Positions 36,700-48,735 of a stretch of 64,000 nucleotides of DNA are shown here, piece by piece. The translations under genes and the position numbers were made by a program. The DNA comes from Gonapodya prolifera JEL478. Lineage: Eukaryota; Monoblepharomycota; Monoblepharidomycetes; Monoblepharidales; Gonapodyaceae. Each line of letters starts with the position of its first letter. Position 1 is the first letter of the stretch. The notes under the pieces were generated by a model. That model saw nothing but the letters and a program-made list of their open reading frames with translations, was not told the origin of the DNA and made no database searches. The stretch is taken from contig KQ965745.1 of assembly GCA_001574975.1 (NCBI GenBank), forward strand, positions 493,119 through 557,118, given 5' to 3'.

Positions 36700-38385
36700 G
36701 CAATGAAACCAAGTGCAAGCTGGAATCCACCGTGCCCTGGAAGAACCCAATCAGCTGCGGCGTGAATAAGGACAGCGTCGAGTTCACCGCGGAGGGTTCG
36801 CGGAGCAAGTCAATGAGTCGGTTGGTGGCGAGCGTCGAGCATGGACACGTCCTTGAACTCCCGCTTTCTTGCCTCGACCCCAATTAATTTCCGGCAATGT
36901 CGCCGCGGGGGCCGAAATGACCTCAAGAAGGCGCACGTCCGCCTGCTGCTGCAAACGGGCCGGCTCAAACAGCTCCGCTAGCCGCAGTGTCCCGCCTCTG
37001 AAGTCCCAATTGGGTCTTGTGAGAGTCGCATCAGTGTCCGACATCGAAGGCGTCCAAACGAGGATACGGCACACGACGGCGTTTAGCGATTTGGGCGCGG
37101 GCAGGAACGAGAGTAGCAAGTGGGGAGGCCGTGCCGGGTGAGTTCGGTGGGTTGGGCTTGCATGGCGAGTGATTTGAGGAAGGCCGAGTGCTGGGCGAGC
37201 ACGATGGTGTCCACTGGTGCAGTTATGATCTGGGGGTTATGGCGGATGTGGGGTGAGGTGAAGGGTGTGAGCAAACGGAATGATACGATCGCGATCTTCC
37301 TGGTGTAGGTATGAAAACCTGTCCTCGGACATCTATCCCAGGCACTTCCTTTCCCGTCCACTCCTCCCCACGCCGCCCCCTGCAGAATAAAACCCCGACT
37401 TCGGAAAACGCCCCCAGCCAAGATACTCACCTCCTCTCACCTCCCTCTCAGCATTCGCAATCTTCAATGCCGCATCCACAAACAGCGTATCGGCCCTCAT
37501 ATCTCTCCAAATGCTCTTCTTCCCCCTCCACCTCACCCTTCCCCTTGGCGCCTCCCGTTTCTCTACCCAATGCTCCTCCCCAATGGAGCCAATTACCGAA
37601 AAGCCGTCTTGCCGCTTCCTACCGCTTGCCAGACTCATATTGGTGATCCTCAATAACGACTGTGCGCGCCGTTTGGGGTGGCGGGGCCGCGCTGGGGTTG
37701 GAGGATGCCAACCTACCCCAACGTGGTGCAGGTCAGCGTCCCCACGAAGGGCGACTCGTGGTTGAGTGGCCCCCCCCTCAATGGATTTGGTCGCTTCCAC
37801 TAGGTCGATGATGGGCGGAGGGTGGTTGAGATCGGTTGCGGAGGTGCGGTTGAAGGCAAGTGGAGGGTATTTGGTCCATGGTGGCGCCCCAGCTAACCCG
37901 CCGGTGGGTGCACCTGAGGAGAGTGTGAGGGTGTCCTGTTGGGGCGGATAGCAGCGGCCGCGGCCTCGTTTGCGGGTGGTGGTGGTGGAGTCTTTCGAGG
38001 ACGCAGGGGAGGGAGCAGTGGAGATAACGCGACTCATGCAGGGTGACCGCGCGTGGATGTTGGCCGCGAGATTGGTCGCGCGAGGAGGACAACGACTTTG
38101 TTGGGGTTTCCGGTGGGCGACCTTCACGGTCTCAGTCAAGGGAATGTTGGAGGGATGTGTACGTTGGGAAGCAGGTGATGCTCTGTACCGACTACTGCGC
38201 CGGCATCGGTACCCTGGGGGGACGTATTGCGGGGGAACGTTCCCCGCCGATGAGTCTGTCCGGCGGGTTTCCAAAGTCTGCAACGTCGNGGGGGGCGGCT
38301 GCTGGGATCTGTAGTGCGTGGGCGCCGACATATATTTCCAAGGCAGTGCATTATCTTTGTGCGGGCGCGGGATGTTCATGGACAC
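36700..38385 (-). pseudogene. BTB/POZ-domain gene, minus-strand copy, frameshifted
   Basis: An open frame from 38385 to 37333 (about 350 codons, one N at 38289) is mostly Pro/Thr/Arg-rich. It ends in a plausible BTB start, MRADTLFVDAALKIANAERE. A GTGAGA donor follows, and an exon about 200 nt on, IITAPVDTIVLAQHSAFLKS, gives the family segment with the I-LA-xSxxF pattern. The frame then shifts near 37125 before SFLPAPKSLNAVVCRILVWT and continues with LAELFEPARLQQQADVRLLE. Downstream is RKREFKDVSMLDARHQPTH followed by a stop. The plus-strand relic at 33640-34200 is a diverged copy of the second half. BTB proteins often serve as cullin-3 adaptors; this one looks non-functional. Confidence 0.55.
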
Positions 38386-38399
38386 GAGGAGATCCCGTT

Positions 38400-40640
38400 A
38401 GGTTGGTTATCCCTGCACGGAGAGTTTGGTCGCCTGCCGGAAATTGTCCGAACCCTAGGCAACTGAGTGCGCACGCGCAGAGTGAGCGGGTAGCTCGAGG
38501 ACACGCCCTGGGTCCTTGTGTCTCTATATGTTCACATCGCTCGGCCCATCGCTTACCATTCTCAATTCGTTTTCCCATTTCGGCCGATGACTTCAGAACC
38601 TCAGGTTACTCAAGCAACGTTGGCCACAAATTGCTGTCCACTTTTACCTCCTTCCAGACCGTCTTGCCAGTGACACGCGTGGGTGACCTTAAGGTTGTCG
38701 GCTCGACTGAAGGTGCGTGGATATGAGACCACCTTCGCTAAGAGAGCTCTGCACCGAGACACTCGCCAAAGCTCAGCACTGATTTCTCTGCGCCCCGAGG
38801 AATTGCGTGGGGAAGTGAAGAGTCCAGAGTGTCCCGCTGTCTAGCAGCCTCTTCCTTCCGCGGGAACAAGCTCTACCGCACAGAAGTTGACACCTCGGAG
38901 CGAAAGAAAAGCATGATTGCGGTCTTGGGGTGCTTTCCGGCTCGATCCTTCAGCTGCATCCACGGAGAGAGTGGTCCGTTGTGAACCGTCTCCATATGGC
39001 ACTCGACACACGCGAAAGGGTGATTATGGCCTGAAAGGAATTCGGCGATTGAATTCTGGGGAAGCGATCCCGTTCGAGGGCTACGCGGTGCGACGTTCTA
39101 CTCACGTTCGACACGTTCTCCTCCTCGATGATTACTTCCTTTGACTCAATCGACAAGGGAATTCCGCGTTTTCTCCCGAAAATACATCTCACGTCCTTTG
39201 CTGCCATGTCGCCAAGGTCGCTTTGCTCCCAATTGGGTCAATCTCCGGCTTTTTCGTAAAAACATCGAAAGCCTGTCCAATGAAATCAGTCACCACGGGT
39301 CTCCGGAAGGGGGCAAAAGTGAGACTGATACTTCAATCAAGTCCTCTGTTATTCACCTCATTTTCTTGCACCTCTCTTCTTGCCGTGCCAAACTAGACCA
39401 ACCACTATCACAACAACATCCACCTTCCGCAATACCATCCTAAACGTTTTCATCGCGGTTAATGGTCGAAATCCCGAGAGGCAGTTGAAGGGAACATCTC
39501 TCCTGCTCCGCGTTAAACAAACGACACCTGCAGATGGGAGTGCCTCAATGAGTGACTGCTGCTGAACATTTACTGCTGTTGACGTGCTCAGAGATGAGCT
39601 CTATGTTGAAGTGCATGTAAAGAGAAATGAACGAGGGCTAGCTGAGAGAAATTCGCGTCGTGATTGCAGTGGTCACGTTGCCTTTTGAAGGACGGTCTCA
39701 TTTATGTTTCAGGGATAAATGTCACAAAGCTCAGTGCTAACGTTGAATTTTGAAGTCTCCTCCAGATTTCATCCACGTTGTTTGGTGGGATTTCGAAGCT
39801 TGGTGGAATGAGTCATAAATTTCGGCTATACTTTGTACCGAGCGACTGCCAAAAAGACCTTGTATGAGTGGACATTTCCAAAACCAGATAAAGATTATAT
39901 ACGTCAAGGTCCACCGAAGCTTTAGAGCGCTATCGAGACATGTCACAACGGAACCGCTTTGGCGCACGTAACCAGCGTTGGGACGTTGATGGATCCATCA
40001 CATCGCCAAGAGTCACTCGTGATCGTCTGCCATCTTGCGGCATTTCGAAACCGGTTTCGATCCCATCACCCGCCCAGTGTGCACTTATTTCATTGACTTT
40101 CGAAAGAATGTGCTGCGCTCAATTCGTTCGGAGCTCGAAGGTGTCGCTATCGGACAACGGGGGCTCCAATTACTCAATAATCGAAAGCAAAAACACATGT
40201 TCAAGTATTTTTACGTAAGCCGAGAACAGCTGGAGGGGCACAGAGGTGGCGAGAATTGCTCTGTGATGTAAAAATGGGTCGTCGCGAATCGCTGCATTGA
40301 ATAGTGTGACTACCCATGCTTCCAAAGTTCGTATTCTGACTAACATCGTGCGTTGATTCCGGGAGAAGGCTTGAACGCCAGGATTGTCACTCAGACTTGT
40401 GGCACCTTTGTCATTCAGGAAGGTGTGGGAACATACGATCGTTGCAAGTGCGTAAGGAATTTTGTCTCAGCTCTCTCTCTCACACTCCTATATCATCCCT
40501 GATGACGCGAAGAGCACAAAACGTTAAAAAATATTGTGAAATCGCCTTTATCGCTCACTTGGAACCTCCGCAAACCTTTCCCAAACGGGGCGGTTTGCAA
40601 CACATTCTGAGACGGCTGATCTCCTTGCACTGGAGGCGCT
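38400..40640. other. Gene-poor region, nothing recognised
   Basis: Short open frames on both strands lack motifs. No repeat structure or RNA gene was recognised. Confidence 0.4.
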
Positions 40641-41199
40641 AAGGATGAATACGTGTTGTCGAAAAGTTTTAAGGCACGTCCAGTTTGTCAACGCAACAAG
40701 AAGCGACGAGCGAGGAGTGACAAAATTTGGTAACAAAGGTCAATGGCATTTCATACACATATGCATAATCATCACTTTGATATTTGTGCCACTTAACGTA
40801 TATGAATGCCACGGCTAAAATAGAAAATTCACATAAGCAACTTTCAGTGGCCGAGGGGGGGTCGCCCGAGATCATGTGCGTCTCTCCCACCAATGAATCA
40901 TCCCCGTCTGAGCTCCGAAATTTGCCCACGACTCAAAACCCCGCTGCCCCGGAGTCGGCACCTGTCCCATCCCGGCCCACCCTCACCGCGACACCAACTG
41001 CCCTTCCCAAAACCGGCTTTTGCGATCCCGCAACGTCCTGGCAGTTCGGGGAGCGAGGGTCTGGTGTGCTCCGCCACCATTCCAGCAAGGACTCCCACCA
41101 CAAACCCCCGTGCGTCTGCGGCAGCCGCCACTCACGGAACCGTTCCGCTACCCGATTGCCAGTCCAGTCCACCAACGAGCCACGAAGTACTTTTCTTGT

Positions 41200-42259
41200 T
41201 AAACTACCATGGGCTTTGTGGCGTTGCTCACAGCACGCTCTACGAGAGGTGCGCGGCGAGTGGAAAGGAAACTATGAGTGGAATCCCGGCCGAAATCCTT
41301 GTCAAAGCAGCACTTCGATTCTGAAGTGGCACCAAACGCTCGGTCATCACAGCACTGCGACCTTGGAGGTAAAAGTGGTGGTTGCAAAAGTTGACAATTG
41401 CCTGGAAGAATCCAAACGTTGGACACGAGCAATCATTTCCAATGACGCTTGTCGAGCGCTCAGGACGATAGAGCCTTGTTCCTCACTTCAAGCTGCTGCA
41501 ACACCGCATCTAAAGCGACGACAAGCTCTGTGAGTTCCCGAATCTGAGTAGCGGCATTGGCGAGTTCAAGAGGGGAAGCACCAGGTGTGCCGGGAAGAGG
41601 AATGGAGCTGTGATAATGAGACTCCAGAACGCGAAAGAGCACTTGGTTTGGGCTCTTTCGTGCCGCGTCAAGTTCGAAGTGGGTGACACGTGCGCCGTAC
41701 GCGAGCAGCAACCGAACGATCTCCACGCTTGGCTGAACTGTGAACTCGACACATGTGTCGCCCTCCTCGTCCGGGTGGTGGAGAACGACAGCGCCACCTC
41801 TGCGGTCGATATTGAGTTCTCCGGCACTGTTTGGAATTGTCGAATCCGCTTCCGAAGCAGAGTGTCTGCGTCCCCCCACAACCAATAGCTGCAGTAAGCA
41901 CAGAAGAGAAAGTGCTTGTGAAACGCCATCTCTTGTTCTGCCACTCGTCTGCCGTCCAGTTCCTACTACTTCCGTAGTTGCTCATTGTCCACTTCACTTC
42001 TCCATCGACTCTCGCTCCCTTTTCCAGTAAAACCCTCACCACTGCAACGTTTGCGGAAACACCGCAAGCACCATCGCACTTTCGCAGTCGACAGTGTCTT
42101 TCTTCCACCCGTATGCTACCCATCCGCTGCTAACCATGGCACTGAGTGTGACTTCTTTCTGGCATCCGGACTCGCACCCGCCTCGATCAACCGTTTCATG
42201 TCTGCCACCCGTCCAGATTCGACTGCTTCGATGAACTGCGCGTCGGGAGAAGTGGTCAT
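41200..42259 (-). pseudogene. ANK-coil family, copy F (broken)
   Basis: The start at 42259 gives MTTSPDAQFIEAVESGRVAD, MKRLIEAGASPDARKK. The frame then shifts before VTLSAMVSSGWVAYGWKKD and again before NVAVVRVLLEKGARVDGEVK. After SRNWTADEWQNKRWRF it shifts once more near 41850 into GELNIDRRGGAVVLHHPDEE and EFTVQPSVEIVRLLLAYGAR. The exon ends EVRNKALSS, and the expected donor is degraded. A coil remnant (GRSAVMTERLVPLQNRSAAL) lies near 41330. At least three frameshifts relative to copies B and D. No SH3 part. Confidence 0.75.
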
Positions 42260-42701
42260 TTCGTTCGAATTCTCGGTGGAAAATGAGGAAAGCGAGTTGA
42301 CGGATAATGTCGGAAGAGAATCACCCGTGCACGTGCGTGGAATGCGCCACGATTGCTTGTGTTAACGCCAGACACTCGACCACTCGATTCGCGCAGCAAG
42401 CAAATGACGGGCGCGAGAGCGGGTGCGCGGTGAGGGGTTTGGACTCGGGCTAACTGAGTGGGACGTCGTGAGTGAGGGGCTTTGGGTGGAGTTGCTACCC
42501 TACCTTCACCGACCATACGTACTGCCGCCACCATACTTGGCTTGCTCGGTCGGACGCCTGAGAATGGAGGAGCACACGGCGATGGTGGGTCGAGGGGCCT
42601 CGAGACAGTCGACTAGTAACTGATTGGTACCAAAGACATTTGAATATTTATTGAAAATCCACCCTCGTCCCCATCGAACAATAATCTCCTCTCCCACTTC
42701 A

Positions 42702-44496
42702 CTACCGCCCACAACTTGCAATCCCAGCGCTTCCACTCGCCGGCACCTGAAGTCCCACCGTCTCCACTCCCCGCTCAACCCTACCACCAACCATCCCCGT
42801 CTGCACTCCCGCATTCGGCCACCAATTCCCTCCTTGAACTTGTGACTGCACTTGTGCCATCTTCACAATCCCCGCAACCCATCCCGATACCGCTTTCGGC
42901 GGGCCCATGATGTCGCGCAGGCCTCGGGACAGGGAAGGAGTGGTTGGACCCTGCTGAGCGAATTCCGGGAGTGAGTCCAAGCGAGTGGTGGCCGGATGTG
43001 GGGCAATCGAAGCAAGCGTAACGGAGAGGTCTGAAGCATCTGGCGACACGTGTGAAAGTGGGAAGTGGCCGGTAGCACTTGTAGTCGCGTGAAAGCCCTG
43101 CAAAGTGACATGCCGACTTAGTCATGTACATTAGAACCAAAATTTTGGCACCCTCACTTGTCCCCACCTATCGGGATACAAAAGGTTGACAAATATGGCA
43201 TCACCGACCACAAATCCGATTTCGTCAGCGTCCTGGGGCTCGTAGTCCCCTATGATGACCGTCATACAGCGCACGCTTGTTGGTGGGCGCGGTTGCGTTA
43301 CGGCGGCTGGCACTTGAGCGCGAAGAGCAGCGACCTCATTCAAAAGGGTGGCGTTGCGGGTGCGGAGTGACGCGATTTCTTGACGTAGCAAGGAGTTCTC
43401 GTGACGGAGTGATGTGCTTTCTTGACGGAGGGTGGGAACGTGGACACGGAGGGCGGCGTTGTCTTGCTCCAGCATTGCGTTGTGCTTGCCTAAGGTGGAG
43501 TTCTCGAGTTCTAGGGTCGTGTTGCGGGTTTCTAGCAAGGAGATTCATGCTCGTAACGCGGTAGTGTTTTGCTCCGCTTCCTCTTGTTTCCTGGTCGTAT
43601 TTGGAAAAAGGTGAAGTCGAAGCCTACGTTCAACATGGACGCACCGCCACCAACCTCTCTGCAACCTGCGCTTTCTCCTCCGGCACTGCCATACGCAATT
43701 CCGCCGCTGCCACATGCGATTCCGCAGCCGCAGCAAGCGTTCTAGCATCCTGAACTTGCTCTGAGGGAGCTGCTTTGGGGAGTTTGAGCGGGGTACTCGG
43801 TCCAGACGGAGCAGGGCAAGGAATGGGACTGCGCTGGTGCGACTCCAGAGTGCGCAGGAATTTCTTGTTTAGATTTTCTCATGCCGCCTCGAGCTCTGTG
43901 CTGGTGACACGTGCATCATGCATGAGGAGGAGACGGACTATGTCGACACCGGGCTGAACAGTGATCGCGTCAAGTGACTCTTGCCACTTTGTCGGTTTGT
44001 TGACTGTCACTGTGCCACCTCTCAGACTAATTTGGAGTGATCCGCCGTCTGGAACGCGGGATTTGAATCCGTTGCTGCCTGACCGTATCCCGCGACGACC
44101 GACAGCTGCAGCGAGCGCAGAGGGGAAACCAAACGTCGAATTCCATCTCTTGTGCTGCCACTCGTCTGCAGTCCAAATCCGAGTACCAATCAATGGATTT
44201 GCAACTCTCCACTGGACTTCTCCTTCGACGCTCGCGCCCTTTTCAAGCAACACATTGACAATTCCGACCCTGCGTGCAATATCGCCAACACCAGTGCACT
44301 CTCGCACTCCACCGTGTCCCTTTCCACTCGAACCCGCTTCCGCTGCCAAAAAGACCATTCTGCTTCTCCACCGTCACCTTCAGCGTGACTCTCTTTCTGG
44401 CATCGTACTCGCTCCCGCCGCAATCAGCCGCTCGACATCGGCCTCGCTTCCGGCTTCCACAGCGTCGATCAGCTGCGCGCAGAGTGTGCCGGTCAT
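42702..44496 (-). pseudogene. ANK-coil-SH3 family, copy E (broken in the ankyrin part)
   Basis: The start at 44496 gives MTGTLCAQLIDAVEAGSEAD, VERLIAAGAS, then a two-base shift. DARKRVTLKVTVEKQNGLFG, RDTVECESALVLAILHAG and IVNVLLEKGASVEGEVQWRV are each in a different frame. The rest of the ankyrin region (WTADEWQHKRW, LQISLRGGTVTVNKP, VQPGVDIVRLLLMHDARVTS) is open. The coiled coil (LELENSTLGKHNAMLEQDNA and LRQESTSLRHENSLLRQEIA) leads to an SH3 domain, GDYEPQDADEIGFVVGDAIF and DRWGQ. An intron (43157-43098) then joins GFHATTSATGHFPLSHV, and a tail of about 110 residues ends at 42702. The coil and SH3 parts look intact even though the 5' half is broken. Confidence 0.75.
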
Positions 44497-44579
44497 TCGG
44501 TTGCGGCTGTTGGATCGGTGTGGCTGGAAATGTGTACGCATGGCCAATGTATGAAATTCTCGGATACACATCCACTGAC

Positions 44580-45690
44580 CCCTCTCACAGGCATTATCAG
44601 GAGCGGTAAAGGAAAGCACGGTGACCCACCGCAGTGACTGCGTGCACTTTGAGAAAACCACCTTCACTTTCTGCCTTGCTCGCTCCCCGCGAAAGACGCC
44701 GACGCACTCCCGCAGAGGAACGCGCACGAAGTCACTGCACACCTCGCGGTCAACTTGATGGAGCAGGGGATGCGTCGAACTGAAATACCTTCGCCTGCAG
44801 TGCTCACTCCTCTCTCGCTCGGGCTGGAATGGGCAATTCCTTCCTTATCTCATGTTCCCGTCTCTGCGTATCGGACTCCATCACACTCCCCTCGCCTCAC
44901 TTCCGCCCTCTTTGCGCTGGAAACAGACAACACGGTGTGGTGGACCTGGTGGAGAGAATGGTCGAGTGTGCGGTGATGGTGATGACGAGGACGTGCTCCG
45001 ACCGGGAACGTTGCTGGATGGATCGGTCGTTCGGATGCATGTCGCGTGGCGACGGAGACGGGCGCTATTTCGAGTTTGAGTCCTGGGTGGGAAGCGCGGG
45101 GAACGAAGAGTGAAGATGGGAGCGTGCGCAGTGGGGGGAAAGGCGCCCGATGTCTCAAGGGGGGAGTTGGGGAAACTATCCACCTCCCCGCGTCCCTTCG
45201 CCGACGTCATCGCCCGCCAACAATCACGACTGGGGTAGTAATGGGGAAGCGCGTGTATGGGAACGGCGCTACGTACAGGGCCGAGGAACGCAGTTGACGT
45301 CTCAATGGTGACAGCTGAGATGTGCTGGCCACGCTGCTGCGCCCCGCACTGACGTGGGGAGCGGGCGATATGTGCGTCCGCACGTCGCGTGTGGTGCGGG
45401 AGAATTTTGGTGGTCAAGTGCCGGCGAAGACTGAAGGCTTCGATTAGCAAGGTGAGATGATTCCTTGGTACTTTGATGGATGGCTGAGGTTGTGGACGTT
45501 GGGCGACGTGCATGCACTTGTTCATGGTACATCAGACCAATACAACATGTTTATTACCTCACACGACAAAATTTTCTTGTCTGAATTGCCACAAATGGTC
45601 CACACTCAACATGGAGCAATCGACGACCACGCATACCAAAAATGATCAACTTATTCGTATCATGTCCACAAACCCACCCTCAGAAGCTTA
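44580..45690. other. Spacer between copies E and D
   Basis: No supported gene. A long minus-strand frame at 44881-45525 is Arg/Pro/Ser-rich, without domain or splice support. The spacer should contain the promoter that served copy E. Confidence 0.4.
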
Positions 45691-47362
45691 TCACGCACTG
45701 GCTCCCCCAATCGCAACCGTATCCACACCTGGCTCTGGCGTCAGCAGGATTGCTGACTCCACCCTGACTTCAGCTGCGACAGGAGGTCCCGCGACGTCCC
45801 CAGAAAAATCCCACGCACGAGGAGAAGTAGGTGTCGTGCGAGGAGCGTTGAGCTGTGCACGAGACTCGAGGCGAATGGTGGTTGGTGGTGGGTCGTTTTG
45901 GGAGGGTGGGCCAAAGGGGGGGTTGGTTTCGACGTAAGAGATGGGGAAGTACCCCACAGTAGTTGTGGACATGTGCACTCCCTAAACGTATAGCAGAACA
46001 TATCTCAGATAACGACAGATACTGCAGCCGTACAGACTGTTCGCTTACCCGGGCCCAGCCATCTGCGAACTCAAGGATCACAAAGAGCTCGTCGCCGGCA
46101 TTAAATTCAATTTCGTCGTCTTCCTGCCGCATGTACGATGCGATGGCAAACATTACGCGACCTTTATTTCTGGAAGGACGACCGGGAGCCTGTGGAGAGG
46201 TCTGAGCGTGCGACAGCGATACAATCTCCCTGTGCAAGGTTGTATTATGAAAATTGAGGTTTGAGTTTTCTTGATGCAGAGAAGTGTTTCTGTCGCGAAG
46301 GGTACCGACGTCCTGGTCCAACGTGGTGACACGAGTACGGAGGGAGGTCACCTGAAGAGCTAACGCGCCTTTTTCAGTGCGGAGTGCCATATTCTCTGCT
46401 TGAAGAGCTGTGTTCTGGGCCTGAACTAAAGCAATAGTGCGCCGAGACTCCGCAAGTTGGCTTTGAAAGATCGGTACGATTAGTGATGGCAACGAGGTTT
46501 GCATAGGGCACGCACGTCTCAGTGCCTCGGTGACTTACCTCGCCTTTTCCTCCGCCTTTCCCTCCGCCACCACTGCACGAGATTCTGCAGCTTCAATACG
46601 CGCGGTAAGGTCCTGAACTTGCGCGGCATGAGCGGCGTTGGCTTGCTCAAGCGGTGAAGGACCCGGTGGAACAGGGCGAGGAATCGGGCTATGTTGGTGG
46701 GACTCCAGAGTGCGGATGAAGTCGAGATTCGGTTTTAATCGCGCCGCATTGATTTCGACGTTGGTGACGCGTGCGCCGTACGCCAGTAGGAGACGGACGA
46801 TCTCCACGTTCGGCTGAACTGTGAACTTGACATGCGCGTCTTCCTCCGTCGCCGGGTAATTGACCCTCACTGCGCCACCTCGCAGATTGATTTTTAGTTC
46901 TCCGGATGGAAAGAAGGGTGGACTGTAGTATTTTCCTCCGTCATAGAGTGTCGCCGTTCCCCCACCCCCAATGGCCAAAGCAAGAGCGGAAGGGAAACTG
47001 GTCGTCCGCTCCCATCTCTGTCTGCGCCATTGCTCCTTCGTCCAGTTCCCACTGCCGTACCGGTTGCCGACTCTCCAATCCACTTCGCCATTGACTCTCG
47101 CTCCCTTTTCCAGCAGCACCTTCACCACTGCAACCCTCGCGTGCAGTATCGCCAGCACCAGCGCACTCTCGCACTGCACAGTGTCTTCTTTCCACTCGTA
47201 ACTGTGGTGCCCTATCAGAGCCTGTGCTCGCAGCGTCACCCTCTTCCTCGCATCCGGAATCGCCCCGGCTTCGATCAACCGTTTCACATCCGCCTCACTC
47301 CCTGCCTCAACAGCATCGATGAGTTCAGCGTCAATGAGTTCAGGGTTGAGCGTCGTGGACAT
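45691..47362 (-). CDS. Ankyrin-coiled coil-SH3 protein, copy D (intact, 508 aa)
   Basis: Three exons, 47362-46539, 46460-46049 and 45981-45691, join in phase (824 + 412 + 291 nt) to give 508 codons plus stop. Residues 1-275 are an ankyrin-like domain: ELIDAVEAGSEADVKRLIEA, SALVLAILHARVAVVKVLLE, then GELKINLRGGAVRVNY and VQPNVEIVRLLLAYGARVTN. Residues about 240-380 are a coiled coil with LxxxNxxLxxE register (ALQAENMALRTEKGALALQV, LRDRNTSLHQENSNLNFHNT). Residues about 390-445 are an SH3 domain, VMFAIASYMRQEDDEIEFNA then GDELFVILEFADGWAR. The second intron cuts it just before GVHMSTTTVGYFPISYVE, so only correct splicing completes the fold. A Pro-rich tail follows. The likely role is an oligomeric scaffold that binds proline-rich partners; that is inference from domains. 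It is the only full-length copy in the array. Confidence 0.85.
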
Positions 47363-48735
47363 TTGGATGCGTTTGCCTTCGGAAATTTTCGTTAGAAGGG
47401 AGGGAGTGTCGATAAATACTTGGGCTGAAAAAGGTGTGATACTTGAAGCCTCAAGCGCGCCTCTGGGACGGCACGGCGAAACATCTAAAGTCTCGGAAAG
47501 GCATCACGCACCATCATTGTTTCGACGGTTGGGAGACGGAGAGGGATGTTCTCTGCGGACTGTGATCTGAGAGGGTTCAGCCTGGTTCAGCTGGGGTTTG
47601 AAAAATACATCGATTGACGAAGAAAACAAAGATGGCCTTTTGAGACACAAAGATGCTGGGCTTAAAGGAGAAGCAGATGTCGAGGGCAGGCATGAGTGGG
47701 GAGGCATGGCGTGAGCCGGTGCGGAATCGATCATGTTGTGGGAGGAATATCGTACGCTCTGGCGCCTGACTGGATGGAGGTGAGTGCTGCAACCACCTCA
47801 AAGGATTCTGTCACAATCGCTCCACTGTCACCTTCGTCACAAGACCACCCTTCGCTCACCCTGCGGTCCATGTCCAGTGTCTCCTCGCTCTCACGCTCCC
47901 TCTATCTCACCCTCGCACCACCTCGACCAGTACCTTGACTACCTCGACCAGTACCTTGACCACCTAAGCTGCACCTTTGTATTTCACTCGTACCATGCAG
48001 GCCGAATGGATTTTGGTCGTTCGTTCGGGTAGAACCATACCGCTCGAACAACAGACAATCAATTTTGCCATCCCGGTAGTACTGCAGGAGAGGGGGAGCG
48101 GCGGAGGGGTCAGGGCAGAGCGGGGAGACTGGCAGCAACGTACGTTCAAGTCGGGTGACCGATGCAAGTGTCGCTGGAGGATTCGGATGTGGGAATAAGT
48201 GTCGAGTGCTGGTCGATACTGTTGGCGAAGGACCTCACAACAAGTGTAAGTGTATCATCAGGGAGAATGGACCGTGTATGGACATGCGGCGCTATGTCGG
48301 GGAGGCCTGGAGCGGAGGTACCGATTTTTTTTTTACATAAACTGGCAGGTGGAATGAATACTGGTGGAACGCGTACGAATAGTCAAGCGGAACATAGGAT
48401 GGGCGGAAGACCGGGCTATGCGCGATGAAGCCCTTTAGGAGCACAGAATAAAATGCGGTGAGTGGACGTGAATGCGCAATTACAGTCTGACCGCGAATAC
48501 AATCCCCACATAAGTACGTTCACCGCCCGGTATCCAGGAAGACATCGTGCACGCTCAGCTGTGTCAGCAAACGAGACACACGCATGATTATGCTACCAAA
48601 ATTATCAGCGGTGAGTGACGATTGTGAGTGTGGGAGGCGACTGCAGGAGTTGCATGTTGACGACGTGCTGGATTGACAAACGTACAAGGATTATAGATAC
48701 TCAAATCAACGTACCGACGGAAAACGGCATATTAA
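47363..48735. other. Spacer between copies D and C
   Basis: 5' flank of copy D (promoter presumably just above 47362) and 3' remnant of copy C. No gene recognised. A direct repeat, (ACCTCGACCAGTACCTTG)2, lies at about 47922-47958. Confidence 0.4.

Noticed and set aside
47922-47958. Two-copy 18-bp direct repeat ACCTCGACCAGTACCTTG
   Set aside because: Too short and simple to be interpreted on its own; recorded within the spacer entry.
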